Shown here: in pieces, positions 35,071-43,899 of the stretch | How positions within the stretch are numbered: position 1 is the stretch's first letter | Layout of the letters: each line of letters begins with the position of its first letter | DNA from: Rutstroemia sp. NJR-2017a BVV2 | Lineage: Eukaryota; Ascomycota; Leotiomycetes; Helotiales; Rutstroemiaceae | Assembly (NCBI GenBank): GCA_002946415.1 | Contig: NJPS01000073.1 | Location: 62,001-126,000 of the forward strand | Length of the DNA stretch: 64,000 bases | Direction: 5' to 3' | The notes under the pieces: generated by a model | The model's database searches: none | What the model saw: only the letters and a program-made list of their open reading frames with translations | Told to the model about the DNA's origin: nothing | Translations under genes and position numbers: made by a program

Positions 35071-36285
35071 ATGCGTTCACTACAACTTTTGGCTTTTGTA
35101 CTTTATCTCTTTGGCGTCCATGGCGAGGACTTTGTGTCCGTAACATTGACCACATCTATCGCTGTCCGGGATATAGTTACTGTTTTGCCTGGTTGCGAGG
35201 TAGCGCCAACCGACGGATCACCACCATTCTGTGTTATCAGCTTCCAGCCAACAACTGTCGCTAGTACTGTCGCTAGTACGACTACGCCAGCACCTTCATG
35301 TTCAATGCAGAATCAAGATCCTGATTCGGGTATCACATCCGCATATTGCGTATGCAATGGGAGCAAAACATTACCTCTGTTATCAGCGCCCTCGACGGCT
35401 GTGGCAACGCAAAGTTGTGCTTACAGTACTATTCCCGATAGTCAAATCACACCCACCATATCTCTTGGCCCCGTCGTCACCGATATTTCGTCATGTCAGA
35501 TATGTACTCCGGTGGAAAATAACGCGGATTCCTGCACAACCATACCAGGCTGTTATCCGGAATCTGCCACTGCTACTGTCCAAGTAGGCAGCTCTCCAGT
35601 TCACGTTGGGACGTTGACCGGCACCGCTCTGTATACATCAATTTCGAGTGCACTGAACCGACTCTGTCCAAGTGTTACACAAACCACTAGTTTTACGGCA
35701 TGCTCAACGGATAGCGTCATAATCAAAGATATTGACTATATTGATGACGAAGCCTTGGCCAAAGGCGAGCTTATCGTCAGGGTCGAAGCAAGTCAATACA
35801 ACGCTACCTCTTTACGCGACGCAATGATTACTTCTGCCGCTCTCACGGCCAATACCTCTGCGACAGGGAACAATTGTTACAATGCAACCTATTACGTCGA
35901 AGAATTACGCAAACGTGATGATATTTGGACTCCAAGAGGAATTCGTGACTGGTTTTCTTCTCCCAGCGTTGACGATGATGTCGCGCTTTCCAAACGAGAT
36001 CATTCACATCGCGTGGAAGAGCAGATCAATGTGTGTAATGCGGCTCAGTTCGCGGGCGTGCAATACTTTGGGCAATATTGGCGAACGGCTCCGCTGCCCG
36101 GCGCAACCGCTTATATTGATGCGAATTGGGAGTTTACTACCGGGCCTGGCGGAGACTTTATTTGTGAATTTTTACAAGATCTTACGGATGCTCTCATTGC
36201 TATTGAACCAGAATTTGCACTAGGGGAGGTTGAGCTAGGAGAGGAGCTTTATGCTGTTTGTGAAGCAGCAATAACTCATCTGTGA
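35071..36285 (+). CDS. Secreted Cys-containing protein of unknown function (404 aa)
   Basis: A single exon. The frame is open from 34933, but the Met at 35071 begins a good signal peptide (MRSLQLLAFVLYLFGVHGED), so it is preferred as start. The mature protein is Ser/Thr-rich near residues 50-80, with many Cys (for example CSMQNQDPDSGITSAYCVC, SSCQICTP, TTIPGCYP), several N-glycosylation sequons and two basic KR sites (ELRKRDD, LSKRDH) that could be Kex2-type processing sites. The C-terminal 95 residues (INVCNAAQFAGVQYFGQYW ... FICEFLQDL ... VELGEELYAVCEAAI) look like a compact domain. I do not recognise the family. Secretion is inferred from the signal sequence only. Confidence 0.75.
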   Translation: MRSLQLLAFVLYLFGVHGEDFVSVTLTTSIAVRDIVTVLPGCEVAPTDGSPPFCVISFQPTTVASTVASTTTPAPSCSMQNQDPDSGITSAYCVCNGSKTLPLLSAPSTAVATQSCAYSTIPDSQITPTISLGPVVTDISSCQICTPVENNADSCTTIPGCYPESATATVQVGSSPVHVGTLTGTALYTSISSALNRLCPSVTQTTSFTACSTDSVIIKDIDYIDDEALAKGELIVRVEASQYNATSLRDAMITSAALTANTSATGNNCYNATYYVEELRKRDDIWTPRGIRDWFSSPSVDDDVALSKRDHSHRVEEQINVCNAAQFAGVQYFGQYWRTAPLPGATAYIDANWEFTTGPGGDFICEFLQDLTDALIAIEPEFALGEVELGEELYAVCEAAITHL

Positions 36286-36857
36286 TTGATGGATATATTT
36301 TGGTCATCTGCTTGATGCAAAGGATTTCATAGTTCTGAGTCGTTATTGTATGCTTATCACAAATCTATCAGACGAACATGTATTATAACTTTTGAAAGTG
36401 GTCTGAATTCTGTTTGATAGTCTTGAGAATTCGTGGTAATGAAGCTGCAATTACACCTTATGTCATGTAGATGAGTGTTAAGACCAATAACGAGAATACA
36501 ATGAACCTCTTAGAGATCATCACCAATCAAAATTTTTTCAAAAAGAATAAGAAACAAAGATATTATCAAGTTTTGGTGAAGATGACCTTCCTGATCGCCT
36601 AATTGCATAAACCATGGTGATCCTTTATGGTTCTTCAGCCACACTAGCAGTCAATACGAACCAATCACCGTCTTATGCCAGTGTTGTTGTTTGATTGCGC
36701 CACCTGACATATTTATAGCACTTGGCTTATATATATATTGTCTGACCTCGCGCATGTAAAGCATACTATATCCACTGACCACTGATTTAATTATTCTTTT
36801 GATCATTTGTTTCGGTTTCCCCTCAATCAACTTCGTTATATTTTTCCCATCGAAAAA
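36286..36857. other. Intergenic
   Basis: No gene. The short minus-strand frame at 36651-36884 overlaps the next start and has no domain. Confidence 0.4.
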
Positions 36858-37556
36858 ATGAACCATCATCCTCCATCGATTCAACGGCCCGCGATGGCTT
36901 GGCGCGATAAACTTCGTACCAAGCCCAAACTCATAATCACAGCATCAATCTCGCCGCCTTCATTTTCACTCACCAAATCCCGTGAATTGCCCGTCATCAT
37001 CGATGTTACACTTACTCTCATAGATTCCACAGAACCCATTACAGTCAATATCAACGATAGTTTCCTCGCCCCCGACAAAGGCAATTCTGCCAACAGTCCC
37101 TACTCTCTTACTTCTAAAGACACCGGCAAACAACCATCCGAAATCTATACGCACTTCGGGTTGGCTACCACCAAAATCACCATCAATCCCGATACCGACC
37201 TGTTGACGATATATCCCGGGAAACCTTTCACCAACCAGGTACGCATTGGGCTCGATATCTTCTTCACTGGAGAGACGGGTGCGGGGACCAGTGCGGATCC
37301 ATGTCTTTGTGCGACACCATTATCTTGCTTGAAGGCGGGAGAAACGTATGAAGTGGGATTATCTTCCGAAAAGAGTGGTATGCCAGCGTTTATGTGGTGG
37401 GCTCCAGGAAGTCGCGAGAGTATTGTGAGAGAGCGGGTATCGTGGTGGAATAGGTTGTTGGGAAACAAGTCATTTGTGGATGAAATGATGTTTATTTTAG
37501 ATCCGATGGTGAAGGTGGCGTGGGCGAAACGAGCTGAGATTAAGATTGAAGAATAG
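36858..37556 (+). CDS. Hypothetical protein (232 aa)
   Basis: A single open frame. The Met at 36858 (MNHHPPSIQRP) is chosen over the upstream 36807 frame start because it gives a hydrophilic N-terminus and has A at -3. The sequence is soluble-looking, with beta-strand-like text (LIITASISPPSFSLTKSREL, VIIDVTLTLIDSTEPITVNI), a pair of Cys (DPCLCATPLSCLKAGETYEV) and a C-terminal basic helix-like region with WWNRLLGNK. The beta-rich middle resembles proteins that start with an immunoglobulin-like fold, but no family was recognised. Confidence 0.6.
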   Translation: MNHHPPSIQRPAMAWRDKLRTKPKLIITASISPPSFSLTKSRELPVIIDVTLTLIDSTEPITVNINDSFLAPDKGNSANSPYSLTSKDTGKQPSEIYTHFGLATTKITINPDTDLLTIYPGKPFTNQVRIGLDIFFTGETGAGTSADPCLCATPLSCLKAGETYEVGLSSEKSGMPAFMWWAPGSRESIVRERVSWWNRLLGNKSFVDEMMFILDPMVKVAWAKRAEIKIEE

Positions 37557-38100
37557 TGATGGAAAAGGAAAATTGACGGAGAGAGAGCTAGATGGTTTGT
37601 AATTGAAAGATTATACTACTTCCTGTTATTTTGGATTCTGGTATCGCTGAACTTGCTTAACGCAGCCAATGTAACTCAGTTTGAAGTCTAAAGTATATAC
37701 TTTGAATCTCTTATATTGGTGTTCAGAGTTTTGACTACATTCCAATTAGGCTGCGTAGAAATAAACTGTACCCGCGGATATCTGTAAACCGCTCCGCTCC
37801 GTGGAGCGATTTATCTGCCTCCAGAGAGAGCCTTCTGGAAATAACCGTTAAATCTGTTTACCACGGACTACTCTTGGATCTGTGCCCTCGTGGTAAGATC
37901 ACTCTGAGCTCTATGTGTCTATGGTTCATTTATGTTGTAATTCCAGTATTGCTTATAGCTGGTAAGATCACCATATGCTCTGTGCACTCATCTAATTTTA
38001 AAGTCGGAAGAAAATGTGTTTGACACGCAGAACCGATACAAACGCGTTACGTACTCCGTGTTCTATTAAGATACCTGTTAATTTCTGCCTGGTTTAGCGT
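37557..38100. other. Intergenic with hairpin, possible transposon 5' end
   Basis: CGCTCC-GT-GGAGCG at 37795-37808 is a 6-bp stem. The stretch from about 37770 to 38100 may be the 5' terminal region of the DDE element that follows, but no matching inverted repeat was found on the far side. Confidence 0.35.
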
Positions 38101-39367
38101 GCAATGAAACGTCTTAACCTCTCATTTCGAAAGGAAACCATTACCATCACCCAAAAGGCACCTGCGAATGCGCGACAAACGATTGTGAATTACCTGCGAT
38201 TCGTAAGACGAAATTCCATCGCATCACCAGCACCTACACTGAATCAACCGCGCAGGCACCCGCTCCCATTGTATGGAAATTCAAACTGTCAGAGATCGGA
38301 AACTTAGACCAGTCACCCAATCTGGGAAGTGCCCTTAGCAAGCACACATACACCGACAAGGGCGCCAAGGAAGTTCCCATCAAGAAAAACTCTATGTGCG
38401 ATTTCCATTACACAACTATGTTTTACGTGAGTGCAGACGGGGTCAAGAGGGAAGCCGGTACTACTTTTTTCGAACAAGGACACAACTCCCCAGGAACGAC
38501 TTGCGCAAGAGGCGAATTTTTCGAATAAATCGGTCGTATATTGGACGAAGAATGGCAAGCTCGACCGTCATACGTTCCTGCAATGGATTAAGGAAGAGTA
38601 TGCCCAGGCAACGAATTATCCTGGTGACGATACCCATGAACCTCATCTCTTGTCGCTTGACGCAAATCCAGCGCATATCAACAGACGTGCCAACCTCAGT
38701 CAGCCGGGCCCAGCCACAGCCGCAACCACGTCTGCATCCATATCAACATCTGAGCCAGCTCTGCCTCCAGCTAACGCTTTTGCACATGATGATGTGAAAC
38801 AGGCCTTGAAGAAGCTCAATGTAACTCGTGCAGTCATCCCATCCGGTCTAACTTTCCTACTCCAAGTTCTTGATATTATCATGAACAAGCTGATAAAGGA
38901 TTACATTCGCGACGAAGAACGAGAATGGCTCCGAGATTGACAAAACGCAGATGCATTTTGGAAAGGGAAACATACCACACCAGAACGCCGTTGCCTGTTT
39001 GACATTTTGGGTAGGGACTGCAAATGACAGGTATTATGAGCAACACTCGGATCTGCTCGTCCAGTGCTTTAAGACAGTTGGATTATCGCTGAACCCGGAC
39101 GGCTCGGAGGATCATACGTTGAAAATAGATGGCTTCCCACAATTAGCTCCATATCTTAAGGATTACAATCAGGAGTCTCACGAGCCTGGAACCAAAGAAT
39201 GTCCAATCCAAATCGACAAGACCGATTTTGTGTGGGATGCAACCAATGATAGCGTCATCCATCCCAGCAATGATGACACTAGCGACTCTGATTGCCAGGA
39301 GTATGAGGATGGTTTGGATAGCACGTTAAAGAAAGTCCGCAGTACACCGGTTGCGACAATACAAGAT

Positions 39368-39412
<45 letters not shown>

Positions 39413-39620
39413 AAACCCCCCCCCCCCCCCCCCCCCCCCACATAGGAGGACTTCCCCTAAGAAAGGACAGAAGAGCAGAGCACCGGGCCTGCAGAGAAAG
39501 GAATGACCAGAAGCCGACATCGAAATATCGAGGATGCTAGATGCACAGAAATCCTACTTACGAGACAAAACCTTCAAATTCTTAATGAAAGAAGGAATCG
39601 TGACGGCGTAAAGCGAGAGA
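38101..39620 (+). pseudogene. Decayed pogo/jerky-type DDE transposase
   Basis: Fragments in different plus frames line up as one transposase. An N-terminal piece (AMKRLNLSFRKETI, NARQTIVNYLRFVRR, 38101-38215) comes first. Then WKFKLSEIGNLDQSP and TDKGAKEVPIKK (about 38270-38390), which correspond to the first catalytic Asp region of DDE_1 proteins. The frame shifts into 38431-38940 with KSVVYWTKNGKLDRHTFLQW and IPSGLTFLLQVLDIIMNKL, the hallmark of jerky/pogo transposases (IPxGLTxxLQPLDxxxNKPFK). A stop follows at 38938, then 38951-39445 gives a C-terminal tail. Breaks are frameshifts and stops rather than wholesale C-to-T change. The fragment PRRTSPKKGQK and MLDAQKSYLRDKTFK after the poly-C tract may be the last residues. 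Confidence 0.75.
39369..39439. repeat. Poly-C tract (42 C, AAAAA, 24 C)
   Basis: Counted from the sequence: C at 39369-39410, five A at 39411-39415, C at 39416-39439. In the plus frame it encodes a polyproline run. Exceptional purity for a fungal genome; could be real expansion or an assembly or sequencing artefact. Confidence 0.9.
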
Positions 39621-40702
39621 GACATGATGGGCTTTATTCGTTAATTGGTTGATTGATTGATTGATTGATGAATTGACGATGGATAACGTTCTAGCAGGAA
39701 TAGGACAAGTATATAGAGAAAGAAGTTTGAGCTGAAGTGAAGTAGAAAGAAGCTCCTAGAAGGAAGTCTCCATCATCCCCTCTTATTGAAAAAGGCCACG
39801 CACTGACACATGCTACGGGCCTCCCTCCTCCCTCCTCCCCCCTCCCCCGCTGTTTACACTTTTCTCGAGCCAATGCGTAAGTTACCACGATAAAATCATA
39901 CAATTCCCTGAGTCTCCATATCTTGCCGTTACAGTACCGCAACGCCTAAGAATCGGCCCCAAAATTCTTACAAATCAGAACCCGTCCCACCAACCAAACA
40001 GCAGGGTATAAGCGGCTGAAAAGTACCACCGGCCGGCGGCCCATCACAAAGTCGCCGATTTGTAAGCCCGCAAGTCAACGACCCCTCTATTAGTCTGAAC
40101 ACACGTACATTCAGACCTCACCGCTTCCACATCATAGATAAAAAACCAATCATGAAAGAAATAATGACTGGTCATGCATTACGCGTTACACTGAACGGGC
40201 ATTAATGAAGTTTTTGATTTCCAAGCAAGAGAGGCACAGTGTGAGACGAGATGCTGAATTGAAGAAATGCTGGTACTGTATTTGATTCTGTACTAAGTAT
40301 ATGAGTGAGATGAATATATCTCACTATGATGCTGTGTCTGTACTCCGTGGTGAAAACAAAACATGGCTTGGCCTGCCCTCCTCTTTACTCCTCGCGGAAG
40401 AAATTCATAATGAACGCAACCCTAATGATCCCTTTCTATACCCTTTTGTTCTCCTAGAAATGCAAGAAATAGAGAAGAGAAGTGATGGGAGCGTGCTACA
40501 TAGTGATCCAAAAAAAAATAAAAATAAAAATAAAAGGCAAGATCCGAGAAGTAATTAATATCCAACGCCAATTGACAAAGGGAACTCGTTGAGATTTGAG
40601 CAGGTCGAGAGGTTTTGAGCTGAGATTCATGTAGAACGTTGAAGATTGCGGCATGAAGAGCGTCTGAATGGATCATTGACATCATATCTTCATGATGTTA
40701 GA
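39621..40702. other. Intergenic with small repeats
   Basis: Contains a TTGA/ATTG tetranucleotide run at about 39639-39668 and a pyrimidine-rich CCTCC run at about 39820-39848. No gene; the short frames at 39691-39942 (-) and 40301-40558 (+) lack any domain and the latter ends in AAAAATAAAAA low complexity. Confidence 0.5.
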
Positions 40703-42659
40703 CTAGCATGCGTGGAGGAGGCGGGGTATGATTTGTCCGTAATGGGTGGGAAAAGGTGTAACGCTATGGAGAGGACACTGAGGCTGAAACATGTTAGTAC
40801 CACTACCGAGAAGTTTGGTGACAAGTAGTCCCTGGTGACGTGTAACTCACTGGTTTGTGCCTCTTCGTTCTGTGAAGTTTCAGGTACTTCGCAGACCAAG
40901 ACACCAGGAAAGATAACACCATGCCAATGAAACCCAGTGCTGGTATACTCGGCATAAGGTGTTCAGCGAAAGACCAGAAGATGAAGCACAATGAATCGTA
41001 TGTCCAAAGACCAAAGGCTATCAGTAGGAGCAAGGTAGAAATCACAACTAGGAGTTTCTGACGATAAAGATTCTGCTTGAGCTTGACACAACGATCTGAG
41101 TAGGGCGCAGTAAATAAACGCTTTTCTCGCCAGCAGATAGTAGACGAGTATTCTCTATAACGGTCTCCTCCAGGCTGTGTAGAATCATAGGCATATGGAT
41201 TAGAGGTTCCAGTACTGGTGCTCGGGTACATGCCTGCACCGCCGCCATCATACATATCGCCAGTCACCTCGTCCGCGTTATATTGACTATTGTTCGTATT
41301 TGTCCCCCGATCAGACTCGAGGTCTGCATATAGATCGAAATCTTCATACATTACAGAAGTGTCGTCGGACCTGAGAAGTGGAGAAGGCTGTCTGCTTGGA
41401 GGTTCTGGTGGGTATGACGGAATCCGTATAAAATTACCGCAGACGTTTACTCTGACTTCATGGAGGCAGAATACGCAAGGGGCGCGATAATCGTCGTTCA
41501 CGTAAAAGCAGTTGGTGCAAATGTTTCGGTAGTAAGGGCTGATCCTAGTAAAAGGGAAATGCTCATTCTCGAAGTGAAGTTGCAAATCTTCGTCGTCTGA
41601 GAATGTCTCTGCGCAAGAGCCACCAAAGAAAGAACAGTTCCATAAGCCGTTATGCCAAGATCCAAGGGGAAACTGATTGCCATGTTGAAACGAAGAGTAA
41701 TAATCTTCGACCTCGCTTCTTTGATCTGCGGGCCGAGATCCAGATTGATCATGTATAGGTTGGGTCGGACCAGGAATATCCAATAACGGATCGCCCGTAG
41801 TCGGTGACAAAACCAACTCAGAAGGCAGCTCAGTGTCAGTGAAGCTAAAACCGATACCCATGAGTGCGTCATTAGTAAGTGTTTTTGGGTTCACTGGTGT
41901 TGATTGTCCCGATGCAACATCTCCAGTATAATCATCCAGGCCGTATACGGATATTTCCTGCTGGTCTTCGAGCTTCGGGTCAAGGACACGCTCCAATCGT
42001 TCAATATCGTGGTGATCCAAGGAGCACTATAGGGACAGAGGTTAGAGCATATTCCCTTGTTATAGCGCTAAACTTACTGAGATGCCTTTAGTCTTGCAAA
42101 CTGGACATGCTCCTAAGTATCGAATTAAGGCGGTCTTAGCCTTTCCAACAGGATCGAACTTCTTTCGGATACGCTGAGGTACCGCTTGCCCATTATATGA
42201 TATAGATTCGTTCTTGCGCCTTGGTCTTCGCGATGATTGACTCTCGAACGACATGACCGACGATATGTCTGTCAATGCATCGTTGAAGCTGTGTAGAGTT
42301 TGCCCTCTGGAGGACTGTGATGGACTAGAAGGTGGTTTGAGCCAGGCTTGTAGGTAAGAACCTGTGCTGCTGGCGGATGGCGATATGGCACTGGTGTCAG
42401 GCGACCGTTGTGCCAATCCTTCTTTCATTCGGAAATCCTTATATAGGTCCGCAGCCTTTTGTACTTTGCTAGGAGGTATAGGCTTTCTCCCATTTTCAAG
42501 GGACTGTTCCGATGTAGTGGGTGTTGTGAGTGATAAGGAAGGGCGGGCAGGGTAAGTCATGCCTGAAGACGAAGACCTCTGATGAGCTCGCGGTCGGGGT
42601 CGTACCCCGCGTGTTGGAGTAGGTGGTCGCAGAAAGGTCGCAGGTGGAGGTCGATTCAT
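40703..42659 (-). CDS. C2H2 zinc-finger protein with two C-terminal membrane helices (612 aa, three exons)
   Basis: Inferred exons 42659-42078, 42026-40851 and 40783-40703 join in frame. The last intron has a strong GTGAGT donor, a CTAAC branch point and a TTTCAG acceptor; ignoring it would add a different tail. The N-terminal 180 residues are Pro/Ser-rich. At the first exon junction there is CPVC...C (Cys185, Cys188). A single C2H2 finger with spacing C-x6-C-x12-H-x4-H lies at Cys325, Cys332, His345 and His350 (WNCSFFGGSCAETF...HFENEH). It is followed by a zinc-ribbon-like NICTNCFYV...CVFCLHEVRVNVC. Hydrophobic helices are at about 518-547 and 556-574 (LVVISTLLLLIAFGLW; LGFIGMVLSFLVSW). Zinc finger plus membrane anchor is unusual and may mean release on signal or a role outside transcription. 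Family not recognised. Confidence 0.75.
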
Positions 42660-43899
42660 GGTGGCCTAATTGGGAGTGAAGATTGTTCTTGATTGTTAGG
42701 AGGCCGTATAGTTGAAAGTGAAGTAAAGTACGGTCGAGGCTGGAGCCTAGAGGAGATACAAGAAGGACTTGGAACAGAACAAGAGATAGAAGTTGATGCT
42801 AATGCTCCAATGTGCCAGGGCCGAAGGGTACTGGATAAGAAAAGGACAAGACGAGAGAGAAATGCGAAAGCGAAATCTACTTGGCCTTATATGTATGTGA
42901 ACAGCAAAAACAGGCCGAAGGGGACTTTTGACTATATACCCAAGGAGGAGGCTCTCGGTGAGGCAGATGGTTGCCCAATCCCGCCCTCAACCTATTTAAA
43001 CGAACCATACGTGGTGCGCCAGGATTTGTATCGGTGTAAGTGGTGCAAAAACAATCAGTTGAGTAGCCAAGTAAACATGTCGAGCAGTCGAATATCATGA
43101 GATTGGTACGAATCAATTCAATGATGGTTTTGAGGATCCTGAAGTTTGTGATGGACCTAGACGCAAACAGCGAAGGAATCTGAGGCGGTGCAGATAATAA
43201 ATTGGATTTGTCTGTTTCGCGACGCGATAAGAGGACAGGAGCGGATTCTCGAACTATGTGGCTGGTGGATACCCTGCGTGGGGAGGTGGGCTATTACCCA
43301 GTAAATGGACGATTGACCTCGGACGATTGACCTCGGACGAAGCACAGATCAAGTAACAGGTAACAGGTAATAGCTAACAGCTGTATGCATTTGGTATCAT
43401 GTGTACATACTCTAATGTGCGCAAAGGGAACTTTTACTTGTACGGGTGTTTGCGCAAGCCATGCTCGTACTGTCTAGGTGGTGGACCAACCATCATGCTA
43501 AGAGGTTCTGTCAACAAATGTAGAATAGGGCGCACATGACGGCATCGTTGGTTGCATGCCGATGAAGTGGCAAAAAAGGAAATTAGAAACGATGATGAGC
43601 TGTGTGGCGAAGCAGTAGAAGAGTCAAGTTTCTCCCCTATTTGAAACGTATTAACAGTATCAGCGCCCGCCGAGTGAGCTTCTTAGTGCCCTACGTGAGG
43701 AGCGATACGAGAACGTATTCTGCTAAAAGGGCTTCCGCCTCCAATTTAAACAACCTCGGCCTCCTCAATTGTAAGCCTCGCCCTTTCCGCAAAGTGCAGA
43801 ATGACGAGTAAGATGGGAGCTGCATATTCGTGTTCTGTATCAATAGAAAAGCATCCATGGTTACTAGAGCCACTCCAATTTCCCTTCGTTGTGGGGCTT
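42660..43899. other. Intergenic, no gene seen
   Basis: About 1.2 kb 5' of the C2H2 gene and 3' of the DUF2439 gene. A 14-bp unit GGACGATTGACCTC is directly repeated at 43307-43334, and GTAACAG-type short repeats occur near 43355-43382. The plus frame at 42693-43100 has no domain and is opposite the 5' leader. Confidence 0.45.
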
